NCBI GenBank assembly: GCA_965153455.1
Contig: OZ234493.1
Coordinates: 16,234,213-16,298,212 of the forward strand
Length of the DNA: 64,000 nt
Direction: 5' to 3'
From: Sphagnum compactum
Lineage: Eukaryota > Bryophyta > Sphagnopsida > Sphagnales
Shown: positions 11,881-25,478 of the stretch, piece by piece
How the letters are laid out: each line of letters starts with the position of its first letter
How positions within the stretch are numbered: the stretch's first letter is position 1
Position numbers and translations under genes: made by a program
Notes under the pieces: model-generated
Database searches by the model: none
The model's input: the letters and a program-made list of their open reading frames with translations, nothing else
Told to the model about the DNA's origin: nothing

Positions 11881-14800
11881 ACACTGTGTCTTTTGAGATA
11901 ACTAGTATAACCAATGCCTTTGTACCTACCACTATAAATACTAGACCCTAAATCTCATTGACCTAAAATGGACCTGAAAGCTTGTTACTCATTAATAATT
12001 AATATCCTGACCTTGCTACTGATTAATACCTTGATAGGGCATCAAAAAAATTTCTTAAAACTAGTTGTGATGTGGATTTAGGGCTTAGGTGTTCTCCTCA
12101 TCTGTGTGGAATGTTTATATGAGCTGTGCTGGTAAAGTTTACCAATTTTTTTTGTTTTTCATCATTGAAAGAAGAAGTAGGGCGGATGTGTGTGACGAAT
12201 TTCAGTTATGGTGGGTGCAATGCTTTGGATAAGCTCAAGTGTATGTGGTCGTGTGGATTTGAGGACTAGTTTTTCTATGTTTTTGAGGAGCTCAAGCATG
12301 GTAGGATGTCGTTTTGCATGCTATGAGAACTTGTGGAGGAGGAGCTCTTTGGTGTGCAAAGGAAGCTCAAGCTATAGATAAGTAGTGGTTGTCTTGATTG
12401 TTGAATAGACAATAGAAGAATGTGAAGGTTGGAATTAGCTATTATGTGGTTGTAGGTTTTTTGTTTTTCTTTTTGTTGTGTAAAGGACCTAAAATTGCTA
12501 ATTAATAGTAATGTTAGGTGTTTTTAGAGGCATTGAGACATGATGAAGAGCCATAGGGGGTTAAGAACTTGCATGTGTCGAGTCCATTTGCATGAATTAG
12601 TTGGATTGTTATGGAGTGATGGGTGGAATTGAATTTGTTCTAGGAGCAAAACCTATATTGATGAGAACTTTGAGGTATATTCAACTTTTTGTTTTTACAG
12701 ATGTATGAGTTGAAGATAGTTTTAGTATGTTGAATTGTGCCTTATAAAGGCTTCTGTGACCATGGAGTTGATTGTGTGATGGATGGGTGAATGCATTTTG
12801 TTGTTGTTGTGTCCAAAGGTTTTGAGTTTTTTTTTTGGGTTGGAGTTTGTATGAATGTTATGAGTGTCTCTAGGGTCGGGAATGTGGTTCAAAGTGCGCA
12901 ATGTGATAAAAGTTTGGTGTTTCTTCGATGGAATCAAATAAAAAAGGCAGAGATAGCTCAAGAAAGGAGATTCGGAATGATTTGATCCCATGATAGTGCT
13001 TTAGATTGTTGAACTAGTTAGGCCAAGGTTATGCACATATGATGTGGTATACCTGATGATTGTATTACTAATATTGTTTGTATTGATTCTATTCAAGCTT
13101 ACATGATGATGATTAGTGTTGTGTGACCTGTTCTTTTTTGTGGTCCATGGTTTTCAAGTGATCGGTTCTGAATCAAATGAAAACTTGTGGGGCAGGTTTC
13201 AAACATGGTATCAATGTTGTGGGGTTCTTGATTCCGAAAGGAACTTTTGATGTTTGTTTTCATTTTTTTATTTTTATCAAATCTTTGGTTGAGTTTTGAA
13301 ACTGATTTTTTGGACTTTTAGTTTTTTTTTACTCCAATCATTTTCACAAAAAATTTGTAATTGCTTTGATTTAAGGCAAGATTTAGTTACATCTCCATTA
13401 GACACAATTAAACCCCCAAAAAAAATTGGTTAGTTTGTTTAGTTAGTGCACACACTCCAAAAAAAATTATGTAATATTAATTATATACAATTCGTCAAAT
13501 ACAAAAACTTATATAAGTTGTAAGGTCAAGTTGTTTTTTGTCAATAAATTTGTATTTATGGACATACTTATAAAATCCGACCCTATTAAAAATGGAACAA
13601 CACCTTTGGTTCAAGTTCTAATTCAATTTAAATAATAAGTTAGTTCTTCAAATAACTTCCGATGGTGGTTTTCCGGAAATTTTGAACTTTTGATCTAGAG
13701 ACCTTAGAACTTGCTCTTATAACTCATCTTGAACCCATTGAAATTCAAAAGCCTCCCAACATTGGTATGAACCCAATGAAAAAAAATAATGTTAAGATGA
13801 ACTACCACATTCACTAGTACCTTATTTTCTTGGGTGAGGTTGCCTTTCTAATGGCCATATTTAATCTAGGAGATGTTAAATTTGAACTCAAAGGCCTTGA
13901 TTTAGTTTAAAGACATGATATTTACCATAGTTAGGGTAGTTTCACACATATTTGACATTTGCTTTTGTAAGAGTATATTTCCTATCCAAAATTACTTATT
14001 TACTAATTCCAAAGTCCCCACCCATGAACATGTGTTACAAAAAAGGAAATCCAATACTTATGTTATATACCCACAACAACACATGACAAGAATGTAGAAA
14101 GAAATTTGCTTAGAATAATACTTCACATTTATTACAACCTTACATATTTATGATTCCTTTTAAAATAAGGCACCTACATGATTAAACTATTAATCTTAAA
14201 TCTATAGGCATGTGATTACCACATCATTATAGATATCCTTTCATAGGGCTATCATGATCTTTTGATATGGCATCCTAAACACAAACAACCCATAAACCCT
14301 TTTCAAAACATTTTGATTTGCCCCACACAATTTCATAACAACCAACCCATTTTGATTTTTTTGCCATCACAATTTGGGAGGGTGCTAACAAGTAAAAATT
14401 CCCAACCTCCTACGAATACCACCAATTGAACTTACACATGGCAAAAAGATTCCTAAAAAACAAAACCTATATTCAAAGCTGCCATCTGGACAAGTACTCA
14501 ACGTCCCCATACATGAACAATATTGTAAATTGCTTACAAAAACTCATATATATTTAATTTGAACCATTGATGTGACAAACAAATTAGTTTGCATTAATCC
14601 TTTAAAGCCTTTCATGAATTCTATCCATGCTTATAAAGATTTAACTACATCTAACTTCATGTTTACTAATTCTCCTTTGCAATTAAAGGTTTAGAGATCA
14701 ATGCATAGATCCAGTAGAATTCACATCAGGACATTTTTCCCATCAATGTGATTACAACATAGATAAAAACAAAGAAAACATCAACCTCCCAAAGAAACAC

Positions 14801-15344
14801 AAAATGCAAAATGGCACTTAATTCCACAAAGTAGTTATTGTTTATTCCAATTGTCCATAGGTCTTGTTCCATTGTTGGCCCAATCACATTCACACACAAG
14901 AAAAAAAAACACCAAACTAATCCCAAAAGTATTGCACCTTCATAAACCAATGTCATCACAATTCTTATTTTCACAAATCATCAAACATTCAACTGATGGC
15001 ATGGCTTTGGTTTTGTCTAGTAGTTCTTGATGTGTTGATTTCTAGATGAGTTTGAACCACTATTGAACTAATTTTTGGAAGATGTGCATCATAGAGTGTT
15101 GATGTTTCACAATATATATATATGGATGTGTAGATGTGGATCAACATATTTAGTTAAGTAACCCTTTTATTTTTTGTTGATTGTTTCATCCCAACCATGG
15201 AGATAATTGGTTAGAGTTTAAGGGCATTAATAAAATAATGTAGGACGAGTGCCTAGCTATTATTGAGAACTTAGCCTTTGGAGTCATGCTTTTTCTACTG
15301 CATCATTTGCTTGGAAGGAGAGGTGATAGAAGTAGCAATAGTGG
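11881..15344. other. AT-rich intergenic DNA, no gene recognised
   Basis: Open frames are short and differ in all six frames, with no family motif seen. Poly-T and poly-A runs are common. No reverse transcriptase, integrase or other transposon domain could be read. Confidence 0.5.
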
Positions 15345-15440
15345 TTAAGGGTTAGATTGAGGGAAATGATGAAACATCCTAGGGATTTCAAAAAAGGTAA
15401 GGGTTAAATTGAAAGAAGTGATGAAACATCCTAGGGATTT
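15345..15440 (+). repeat. two-copy tandem duplication of about 50 bp
   Basis: GGTTAGATTGA..GAAATGATGAAACATCCTAGGGATTT is followed at once by GGTTAAATTGAAAGAAGTGATGAAACATCCTAGGGATTT (middle omitted from the first). The two copies share the perfect core TGATGAAACATCCTAGGGAT. This is a simple local duplication with no coding content. Confidence 0.75.
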
Positions 15441-16699
15441 AGAGAGAGAACACCGATAATTCAAGTTGTGATCTATCGGGGATGTTATGAGATTATGTGG
15501 GAGAAGTGCTTGTTTTGTGATTTTGGGAAAGAGAGTACACAATATTGGGAATTCTGAAAGGAAATTTGGGTTTGGAGACTTGAGCTGTTATGAGAAATCT
15601 TCTGGTGATATGTGTGGATCATTATTTCCACTTTGTCCAACTTCCTAAGCTTCAATTTGTATGAGCTATGCTACATCTTACATCTTTGTGAACAAACAAA
15701 TTCAAGGGACATTTGCGTTCTGTTAGAATGTGATTGATTTTGTAGTGTTATTCAACCTCCTAAAGTTGCTCTATATATGGGAATGGTGTTATGGTCAGAC
15801 TTCCTTGGACCAAGTTCATGAGAGCTGTGGGCAATTTTTTTGACTATTGATATTGTCACAATTATGACCAGTGGGCTCATTGAGAAAAAACTAGAATCGT
15901 GTTGATCCCTCATGACCCTTAGTTTAGGTGTGATCGGAGAGTAACAAAAAGTTTAGACATTTATAGTATAGACACTTTCACTACATTAACATGCTCTTTT
16001 GTTTCTCTAGTACTTGATAATGTGAGTGTAGCAGAAGTAGGACATTGCATTTTGGGATAACTTCATCCTGTTCTTTTTTGGTTACACCTGCTCCAATCTT
16101 TTTGGTTCTGTTTTCTCGCGATACTTGATACGTGCTATGGGAAAGCACAAAAAGAAATTGAGGGCATTTTGAAAAGTGGAATGCCCATTTTGACATTCTG
16201 TTTTTCAACCCCCTTCCCCTCCCCAAAGCAATGGAGGATAAAATAATACACTAATTAAAATGCCCTCCAATTTACACTAAAAAATCAGAGCAGGTCATTA
16301 CAACGAGTCCATAGGATTTTTAAATTATAAGGTGTGAAGGCAGTCAACTCTTGTATGAAGTGGGCCTGAGTGTGGTGGTCATATGAAGAAGACACACACA
16401 TCAGGGATCCCAAAGCTGCAAGCAGCAAATCCATTTTGAGTTAGAATAATGATTTCAAAATGCATTCACAACATCTCCCCCATGCCAAGGACTTACATTT
16501 TAAGTACCATCAAACTGAACTGAGCTGCCCCTGTCCCTGGCACCAAAGCTGCAAGCATTCTCCACAGTTGAAAAAACCCAAAAAAAACACCCAATTACAA
16601 CAGATATGACCCCATGTGGCTACAGTCCACATGCCACCATAACCAGACCAGTGTGCAACAATTTTATATTAGTTTGTGCTTGTTTGGATATTTATGGCC

Positions 16700-17040
16700 A
16701 CAGTGAACCAGCAGCCACCAGCACACCATCCACTGGATGCCCATTACTACTCAGTTGTGGATGAACCTCAACCCAGTTCATATTTGGTTTCACATTGGTA
16801 ACCAATTCTGTAGGAAATAGGACTTGTACATAGGTAGATAGGTAGGAAAATAGGTAACTACTAGGTACATATATGGTTTAGACATCTGTAAGGGCTGTTT
16901 CTACTACCTACCTACTAACAACCTGATTGCAAGTTGTTAGTAGGTAGGTAGATGGGAAAAAAAAGCAAGTGAGCTAACCACCATGGTTAGCTAGGGAACT
17001 GGAATCCAACAGAAAGCTGTTTCCTGACCTCTTACCATTC
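16700..17040 (+). repeat. dispersed repeat family B, copy 1
   Basis: Landmarks are CTCAGTTGTGGATGAACC, a run of ACCTACCTACT/GTAGGTAGGTAG words, and GAGCTAACCACCATGGTTAG followed by a TGTTTCCTG-like end. Matching landmarks occur at 39900-40170 (opposite orientation), 47285-47760 (same orientation) and partly at 51214-51420. The copies are diverged and I found no terminal repeats. Confidence 0.55.
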
Positions 17041-17082
17041 ATCCTTCATAGAAACTGTAGTTTTGCAGAACTCACCACTCTG

Positions 17083-17372
17083 GCAGATTTGGCACAGAAA
17101 AAAAAAACAGCCTAAAAAAGAAGGCATGCCTGACTTTAATGTACTAGAGTGCAGGCCAGTTGTAGGGCCGATTCCAGCTCCTAGAAAGTGCATTTATGAG
17201 CTTGTGGGCATGCTATGAGCAGGAATCTTGGTAGTGTAATATGCAGGTATTTATGCAGAATGTTGCCTTGGTAGCCCATTCCGCCACCACCCACAGGCGG
17301 AATCGGGCTACACAGGTAGATTCGGCACAATTAAACAGGCTTTTAAAAACTGCATTAAAAGGCGTGCCTGAC
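17083..17372 (+). repeat. local direct duplication flanking a strong hairpin
   Basis: GGCAGATTTGGCACA...GGCATGCCTGACT near 17083-17135 is repeated in diverged form as GTAGATTCGGCACA...GGCGTGCCTGACT near 17312-17372. Between them, at 17271-17311, lies a hairpin with arms GTAGCCCATTCCGCC and GGCGGAATCGGGCTAC and a loop of about 10 bp. The pattern suggests a small nested or duplicated non-autonomous element. Confidence 0.55.
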
Positions 17373-17460
17373 TAGCTAAGCAAATATATTTGTGTGGTAG
17401 GCTATGTGGAATCTCATTTTGCTTTATTTGATACCGTAGTAGTAGTAGTACGGGGGCAGC

Positions 17461-17540
17461 TTCAACACATTTCAAATGTCAAATTATTATTAATTAATAA
17501 AATAATAATAAATTAATAATAATTTGTTGAGAAGTTGAAT
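17461..17540. repeat. AT-rich foldback
   Basis: A perfect 15-bp inverted repeat lies at 17481-17495 (AAATTATTATTAATT) and 17511-17525. It is framed by weaker outer pairing, TTCAAC against GTTGAA. The sequence could be a MITE remnant or simple AT-rich palindromic sequence. Confidence 0.5.
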
Positions 17541-20264
17541 ATTCTAAAATATTCTCTATTTTTGCTCATGTAATTCTGTTCTTCGGAAAAAAACTATATT
17601 TTTGAAGATTTCAACATTTGTACAAATAATATATAATTAGTGTCGAAACTGCAAAGGGTAATATGGTATTGAGTATGAGATCATACAAAAGCTGCAAGTC
17701 AGGTATGTGCAAGGTAATGCCCAGGAGCGAGGTGTTCCTGAAATAAGTGGCTGCCCGAGGCAGAGGGGCCTTTCAATTTTGGGAATGCCCCCCTCCTTCA
17801 AAGTGTTACCAGGTAGGTGTAAAGCTCCAGCAAAATAAATACTTTTAGAATTTTTTCCAATAGTTATCCACCAGGTATCATGGGATTTTTTTAACAAGTA
17901 AAATGTTGTTGGAGTGACAATTTTGCTTTTCAAAAAGCCCCGGCCTTTGTTGTTGACAACAAGAAATTTTGCTGGGTAAGGTTCCCTCCAATATACTAGA
18001 ATTTTTATGTTGGTGCTTTACACTGCAGTTGATTGTCACAAGTTCAAATGTTCTAGAAATAAGTGTGAACCATATTTCAAGTGTTTTATATTGAAATTTA
18101 TTTTTCCTATCATCCAAAAAATATGAAAAGCTTGAATCAATATCAAGCTTGAAATCCATATAAATATTTGGGGGTTTAGGGTTTAGGTCTCTATACAACA
18201 TGTAGGTCAATAAACTTAAGCATTAAATAATCCTCACTTTGGGCCTCACTCTACCTACTCATCCTTGCTTTCTTCTTGCATTCCAAACTGTGTTTATCTC
18301 TTGATTTCCAAGGTTTTTAGGCTCCACCAATTTCAAAGGTTTTTGGTAAGGAATGATTTTAAAGCTTTTTTATGGTTGTGTGTGTGTTTCAAAGCCAATT
18401 TTCAAGCTTTTCATGTTCACACAAGCTTTACCATGTGTCTTTGTCAATTTTCACAAAGTGTGTTTAGCTTTACCAATTTCCTAGTGTTTAGGTCAAATGT
18501 GATTTTCAAGCTTTTCATGTGTATGTCCTTGATTTTTTGTTTTTATGTCTCTATTGTTTGCTTTGACTTTCTATTGTCTGTTTCTTTTTCGGCATTGTAT
18601 GTGTGAGACCATTAAGTTTGGCAATAATCAAATTATTGCCATGGTTCCTCTTTTCTTTTGTCAATTCATCCCTAGTTGAAGGTGTTGGTAGGATTTTAAG
18701 GATGACCACGAACTAGGCAAGAGATGAAAAATGGGGACCTATAAACACCTAGGTTTATAGCACAACAATGTATTGTGGGATGAAAGGAGGTTAACTAAAA
18801 ATCAAATTGGGATGAAAACCTAGTTGTGTGGATATGGAGTGCTTGTGTTATCTGTTGCAGGTTATTTCTTTCAAGAGTTTTGAGGTGTGCACTTGCTTTA
18901 TAGAAGGCATGAACAATGAGTGTGATGATTTTCGTTTGTTGTTTGTCAATAGTTTTTGGAAATGGCGAGCTTTGCAAAGGTTTCAAGAGAAGGATGAACT
19001 TGTGGAGAGGATGGGGGATGTTAGGATAAAGGAGGAAAGGATTTTGGAAGCTAAACTTTCTTTTCCTTTTGTTTTGAGTAGATTATGTGTGATGAAAAAT
19101 GTGAGAATCAATCAGGAATAAAAATCCAGAAAGCTCATGAAGGAGATGTTGATGGGAAGAATGCCCTTTGCATATTTAATTCTAGTAGCTACTTCGATTT
19201 TAAGTGTTATTCTGTTGTGCATTATAGTTAGGGTGTTTTAAGCATGATAAAATGTTATGAATAAATAAGTAAGTAGAGCTATTGGAGTTCATGAAACTCT
19301 ATAGGGGACAATACTGGCTAGTCTAAGAGGACATCAATATGTGGGAATTCAATTGGGTTGTTGCTCATAAAATGTGAAACTCTTGTCTTGGGAACTCTGG
19401 GGAAGTTAGGTGGTTGGGAATACCGTCTCTTTTATGTTTAAATTTTGAGTGAACTATTGAGAGTGCATCTATGGGGTGGTGGCCGACGACTTGATGTTGT
19501 GTAAAACCAAGATGGCCAATCAAGATAGTTCGGAAAGATCTGATCCAATAAGCTCTACTAAACTTCATTAGTTGGAAGATATGTTAAGAAGGTGAATAGG
19601 ATTCATAGACACTTAGCAGAAAGGAACTAACAATAATTGCGATGGTTTAGGAAAAATTGAATGGTGTAAGTATATTGAAGAGCCAAAACTATTATTGTTA
19701 TGGATCATGGATTTGTTGTGGAGAATGACTACTACTTGAATGGAATGATTGAGGTTTAGGTTGCTTCTTTTTTGTCACAATATGACATATTTGGACTTCT
19801 TAACCTTGTTCATTGCAATCACAACATTGTGTGAAACTACGCTATATTTTTGGTAGTAGAATGTTGATATTGTGGTTCACGATAACCCATTGATATGGCC
19901 ATGGCGATTACATGTGGTTTTCAACTACAACATCAATGGTCTTAAATCTTAAAATAGGGTCATCAACATGCAAATTCTCTAAGCATAGGTCTATCAACTT
20001 TTCTAACCAATATCTACTAGGCAAATTACAAGCCTTCATTTGTTTGCTCGGGTAAAATTTGCCATATTTCTACCTCCATAAGTATAGTATAATGTGATTC
20101 ATATCAATAAGTTGTGGGGACCTCCAATTATCATTTTTTTTCCCCCGTTTATGATGGGCATCATCACAAAAATATTTCATCAAGCTTTTGACCAAAATAA
20201 AGGTATTGTAGTCTCTTCCTTTTGAACTGATTATATTGGTTACAAGCCTAAAACTTAGGCCAAC
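17541..20264. other. AT-rich intergenic DNA, no gene recognised
   Basis: Several open frames of about 65-113 codons exist (for example at 18265-18606 and 18828-19121 on the plus strand). None shows a known motif, and they lack plausible splice partners. A short telomere-like GGGTTTAGGGTTTAGG lies near 18172-18187. Confidence 0.45.
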
Positions 20265-20490
20265 GGCTATGAGATAAAGTGATATGCTATTGGGAATATG
20301 TTAAAGAACACATTGGGAACCTAGTGGGAACAACAAAAAATTCAACACCTTCGTCCTCCCAAAAAATAAAATAAAAAATGGGGCCCTTTAAGTTCGCTCA
20401 CCTCATTGGTTGCCATGAATTTTTATGCCAACCTCTGTTCTTTGCCTGGTTTTGGCCTAGGCTAATGGTAGGGGCACAAACTGTGGAACT
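20265..20490 (+). repeat. dispersed repeat family A, copy 2
   Basis: It begins ATGAGATAAAGTGA and continues through GAACACATTGGGAACC, ATTCAACACC and TGGGGCCC. It ends with CTCATTGGTTGCCATGAA and GGTTTTGGCCTAGGCTAATG. This is the same order as at 11590-11880, and the first half matches 37455-37645 closely. Confidence 0.7.
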
Positions 20491-21324
20491 TATATATATA
20501 TATAGGGATAAAATTAAACACATTTTACCAAAACTTAAAATAACTATAGTTAAAGTATGGGTTTAGGGTTGAAGATGAGAACAACTAAGCATTTTATATT
20601 GTTGTGCCTTTGGTCATTATAATTTTTTTGGAAGTGTGAGGCCTTACAAAAAATGGCACCATGTTTAACTCAATTTAGTACATATCTTGTATTAATAATG
20701 ATTGTTAATGTATATATGCTAGTTTGTTGGTTTGGAGAACCCCTATTTGAGGTGGATAATGTTATATCTTTGTAGTTCAATCTATTTTCTTTTTCACAAG
20801 CATAATCTGTTCATGAACATTTTTTCCTTTCTTGTAGAACACCATGGAAGTGTATGTGTTTCTAATCATTGGTAAGTGTGTAATGTTTGAATTGTGGATG
20901 TCAACATCAAGCTATAACACTTTTGCTTTGGTTATCAATTTGATTAACCAAGATTGGGTTGCCTATCACATAACTATTGGATTATTTGTTTAACATTTAA
21001 TATTTTTGATGTAGTTCCTACATAATAAATGAAGGTTTTGTTGGTTGAATTCAACTTGATAAATAAGGTAATCATGTATGTCAAAGATGAAGGAGCCAAT
21101 TGATTCAAATTCTTCCACAAATGCTTTCATTTATGTTTTGTCATGTGAATTATTGTTGTTATTTCAAATATTTTTATTTTTTTCATGTTATGTCAAAAAC
21201 ATATCAATATATTATCAATGAAGTTAAGGTTGGTGTGAACATTCCTAAAATCAATTTAAAATATGACCAAACAATTTTTTTTTAAAAATCACCTAGATTA
21301 AAAAGGTCCAAGAAAGGTAGACAC

Positions 21325-21560
21325 GAATGGGAGAAGGTTTGTTATGAAGTTGACATGTAACACATAAAACAAAAAACCCTTATGAAAACATATTTTGCTT
21401 CTAAGGTTAATGCTTTCAACATCTACTACACATGGCAACATTCATATTTGCAAGTTAAGCCTTACATGCAAATATGACATGGGGTTTTAAATGGCCTTAC
21501 ATAGGCAATTATTATTCAAGCAAAAATTGAAACCTTAAATGTCATGACCTTAATTTGGAT
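21325..21560 (+). repeat. spaced direct repeat, copy 1
   Basis: AATGGGAGAAGGTTTGTTATGAA..ACATGTAACACATAAAACAAAA and later AATTGAAACCTTAAA (parts omitted) recur in the same order at 23400-23625, about 2.07 kb downstream. Identity is about 80 percent by eye. Such spacing could mark decayed long terminal repeats or a tandem duplication of a 2-kb unit, but no retroelement coding sequence was seen between them. Confidence 0.55.
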
Positions 21561-23399
21561 GCACAACCAACTCTTAGGATGTACAAAAAATATTTCTTTC
21601 AAAATGAAAGAAGTTTAATGTTTTGAAATGGAATTGGGCCAAGTAAAAGACTTGTTATGTAATGACCTTAATGTTGGGCTCATAACCAAGATTAATGCAC
21701 AAAAATGGGGGCATGCCACTTTCATAGAATTCAATCATGTTTCACAAATGTGAAGATGTGCAATGAAATGAATCCCAAATGCTTTCAAATGAGGAGAACA
21801 TTTCCAAGTGAGGTGAAAGCATGAATAGGGGGATTATTTGGATTGTCACACTTGTAATTATTTTGGATTACATACAAATGTAAAATTTAAAGCCATATTC
21901 AAAATTAACATTATCAAAATTTTAATATTCATGTTGTCATAAACTTTAATGGGAATCATCATTAAAAAATTGGATGAATTCTAAGAAGATTATGGACTTG
22001 TAATGGACTTTTGAAATGACAACATTACGCTTATCACATAGAGAAAATGAAAAATGTGGATTCAAAAAATACATCAAAGTAGTGTCAAAATAAAAATAAA
22101 AAATAAAACATCATCAAATGAAGAATTGATTAGTGAAGTGCATTGAAATTTTCCTAAAATATATATTACCAATGTTTTAAAATTTTAAATGACGTGAATG
22201 TTATAAAATTTATCCTTGGGAGTCCATTTTACATTAAATTTTTTAATTTTTTGCATGGATTTTTTGATCAATCACATGTTTAGGGATATTCATAGGTTTA
22301 CTTATTAATATTTATGATTAAAAGCATAGGGGAAAATTAAACTTAATTTATGGTTTGATAATTGTTAAAATTGCAAAAACATTGTTAGTGTTAGATTATG
22401 GATTCTCAAATGCCACTTTTGAAATACCTAACCATGCTTTCACCTAATGAAGGGAACTTAAAAAATTGTAATCAAGTGGGAGGCCAAAAATTTTGGGCTA
22501 AAAGTGCAACTAATAAATGTGGTTTGAATTGGGCCCTTAATATGCCATTAGAAGGTCTTAAAATGTAGATATGGGTGGTTATAAGTTAGGATGGCTTAGT
22601 TTTGGTAGATGCAACATTATCGAAAGTCCATATTTCAACATTATTAAATTTTTTTTGAAAATATTAAATGGAAGTTATGTGGCATTTGAATATAATACAT
22701 TCTACAATGATCCAATGTGATGCAAAAAGTGAACCACCTTATTTTGCAACTATTCATATCAAAAGTGAATTTACTTACTTCATTTGGATTATGAATAAAA
22801 ATTATATATGGTCAAAAAAAAGTCAAGAATTAACAGTTTGATTCTTGATCATTAAAACCCAAGAAACAAGAGTAAAACAACTTCCATATCAAACGTGTGA
22901 TACAACATTGGAAAGGTTTTTTCAAGGGTTACAATTTTTTCCTTTTGAAATTTTTTCAATTGGAACTTTTATGTAGAAGTCATGATCTCAAAAAAATGTG
23001 CAATTCATAATTTGGTAGATAGGGAATAAAATGTTTTTGGTTCATATACAAGTGTGAGAGTGTGCAAAATAATGGTTCTTAACACTCATAAGTGAATTTC
23101 CATTTTGAGATTTCAAATCCCATGGTGTCTTGGATCTTTGGAACCGTTTCCAAATTAGGTTTTCTTGAGGCTATTAAAAATGTTTTGAAAGTAAATATCC
23201 AAAGTGAATTCCTGACAAGGGAGAGTCACCCCAATAGGGAGGAAATTTAATCTGAAGTTGTGATGTCTTTTTTAAGAGTGAATTGTTCATGGTTTGTCAA
23301 TTCACCATTTCTGTTTCAATTCACACTAATCATCTTTTTTCTTGGTTTGTGAAAATTGATTTCACCTTGAGAACTTTGTGAGTTTGTTTTAGTTCAATC

Positions 23400-23625
23400 C
23401 AATGAATGGGAAAATATTTGTTATGAAACTAACATGCAACACATAAAACAAAAGACCTTTGTGAAAACACATTTTTCTTCCAAGTCTATCATATTACAAA
23501 CATCCATGGAGCTTGCTAATGTGATAAACATTTAGTACACACAACATAGTTCATCTTTGCAAGTTAGGGTTCCTTGTGATTTTACATGGCAATTCTTAAG
23601 TAATAATTGAAACCTTAAACTTGGT
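23400..23625 (+). repeat. spaced direct repeat, copy 2
   Basis: This matches 21325-21560. Shared words include TTTGTTATGAA, CATGCAACACATAAAACAAA, ATCTTTGCAAGTTA and TAATTGAAACCTTAAAC. It is a diverged copy with no coding content. Confidence 0.55.
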
Positions 23626-25478
23626 TATCTATCAATGTTTGTTGAACCGACATAAGAGGTATTGGTTATTATTTGATAATCATGGGGACGATATGAAAAG
23701 AGTATGTGTGTCGAGTTGTTGTTCCTTTATTGCAATGTGGGGAATTTGATAAAAAAATAGAGATTTTTATGATAGAATGGCTACAAAAGCTGTTAACATG
23801 TTATGTCCTTTTCTAGGTTTTGCAAAAACCTTATCTCAAGAAAAATCTCATATAACATGCTCACTTTGATGCTTGATTTGTGATTTAAAAGCATGAAATG
23901 CATCATAGACCACATTAGAGATCACATTTCCACATTGTGCAACAATATGATGTGTTGGTTTTGTTGTTCTTGAACACTAGTATGGCTTTTTTTAATCGAA
24001 ATCAAATTGCAATTCCTCTAGCACCTAAGCCACCTTCAGTTAGGTTCTTTGGGTCACTGGTTTGATCACAAGAGGCTAATGAAAGGTCTTCACAAGGTTG
24101 AGTTACTTTTGACAAAGGAGACTTTGTTGAAAGAAAATGAAGACTTGCTTGAGAATGCAAGATATTTTGAAAATATTAAATCTTGGGTTTGAAGATGTTA
24201 GATGTTGAATGGGTTGTAGATCTGCTCATATTTTGCATTCAAATTTTGAACATGTACATTACTAATTGCAGCATTTTGGATTTTTACACCCTCCACTTGC
24301 TCAAGAGTCATGATGCTTGTTGGATCAGTTGCTTGGATGCTGAATGTTTGTGTTCTTTCTTTTTGCTTGTGATTCTGCCCATTCTAGCACTCTTTTATTC
24401 TAATGGAACTTGAAAACATATACACTTTCACACCAAAAGCCATATCAGGACCTGGGTTGTTATTTGGCCAATTGGAATGTTCATAATATTGATACTGTTA
24501 ATTTACAGGCAGCAACTTATTGATACCCTAATGGTACCAAAAACCTGGATTTTTTGAAAATTATAAATAAACCCTTTACACAAAATGCAAAAATAAAAAA
24601 CTTGCTAGCATGAACATTCTGGTATCTCCAATACCTGATACCAGAACAACACTGGTTGTCACCCATATTTTCAACTTGGGTTGCTTAGTAACTTCACACT
24701 ATAGACAAGAGATTGAATAGGGAAGAGATTGAATGATGAAACCCCGCCAAACTTCATAAAAAGAAAACACCCAAGAAAGGGAAAGAAAAAGAAACAAGAA
24801 ACAAGGACCAATTTAGATTGAATGGTTCACTATAGCGTAAAGCAGCATTCTTTGTACATATTTAAAAGCACCCCCATTAGTTGTAAGCATGCCTTCTCTC
24901 AAAGAGACCTTCCACCATTCACAATTTCTTCCTTTGTATTTGAAAGCACCTCTCCTCATTTCGAAGATGCATTTGGCAATCAAAAGGACCAGGCTTCTGT
25001 CATTCCCATGGAACAACAGCTTCTGCCACCTTTTGTACTTTTAATGCTAAGCAAGGCCTGCTCAAATGGGCAGCCCTTTCCTAATTTCGAGGTCTACCCC
25101 TTTTGACTCCCTAAAACTAGTGTAGAAGTTGAACCCAATGCATAATAGGGTTAAAAAATTAGGGGAGGCGCTTGGGAGCTAATGTTCTCTCTCATACACT
25201 AACTAAGAGCAGCAGGTCCACCTTCACCCAATATGTGGGTCTCTACCACCATTGTGTATAACATCCCAAATTGAGTGCAATTATTTCCCCAACCCTATCT
25301 ATAATCTAGCTACTAAACTGCACACTTGTGATTGTAAATTTGCACTCTCATGTGGCAAGCAATGAGTGAGTGAGGGAGTGAGTGAGTGAGAGATAGAAGG
25401 AGAGAGGCTTGGGGGAAGTTCAGAAAACCATTATGCAATTACTAGTTTTTTTGAAGCCAAATGGTGCAGCTAGTTTAT

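Larger units (their letters stand above)
20491..25478. other. AT-rich intergenic DNA with one spaced direct repeat, no gene recognised
   Basis: The stretch is strongly AT-rich and has no convincing open frame. The notable structure is a spaced direct repeat (21325-21560 and 23400-23625). A small hairpin, TTCTGGTATC with its complement, lies near 24617-24646, and a GAGT-rich microsatellite lies near 25362-25395. Confidence 0.5.
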
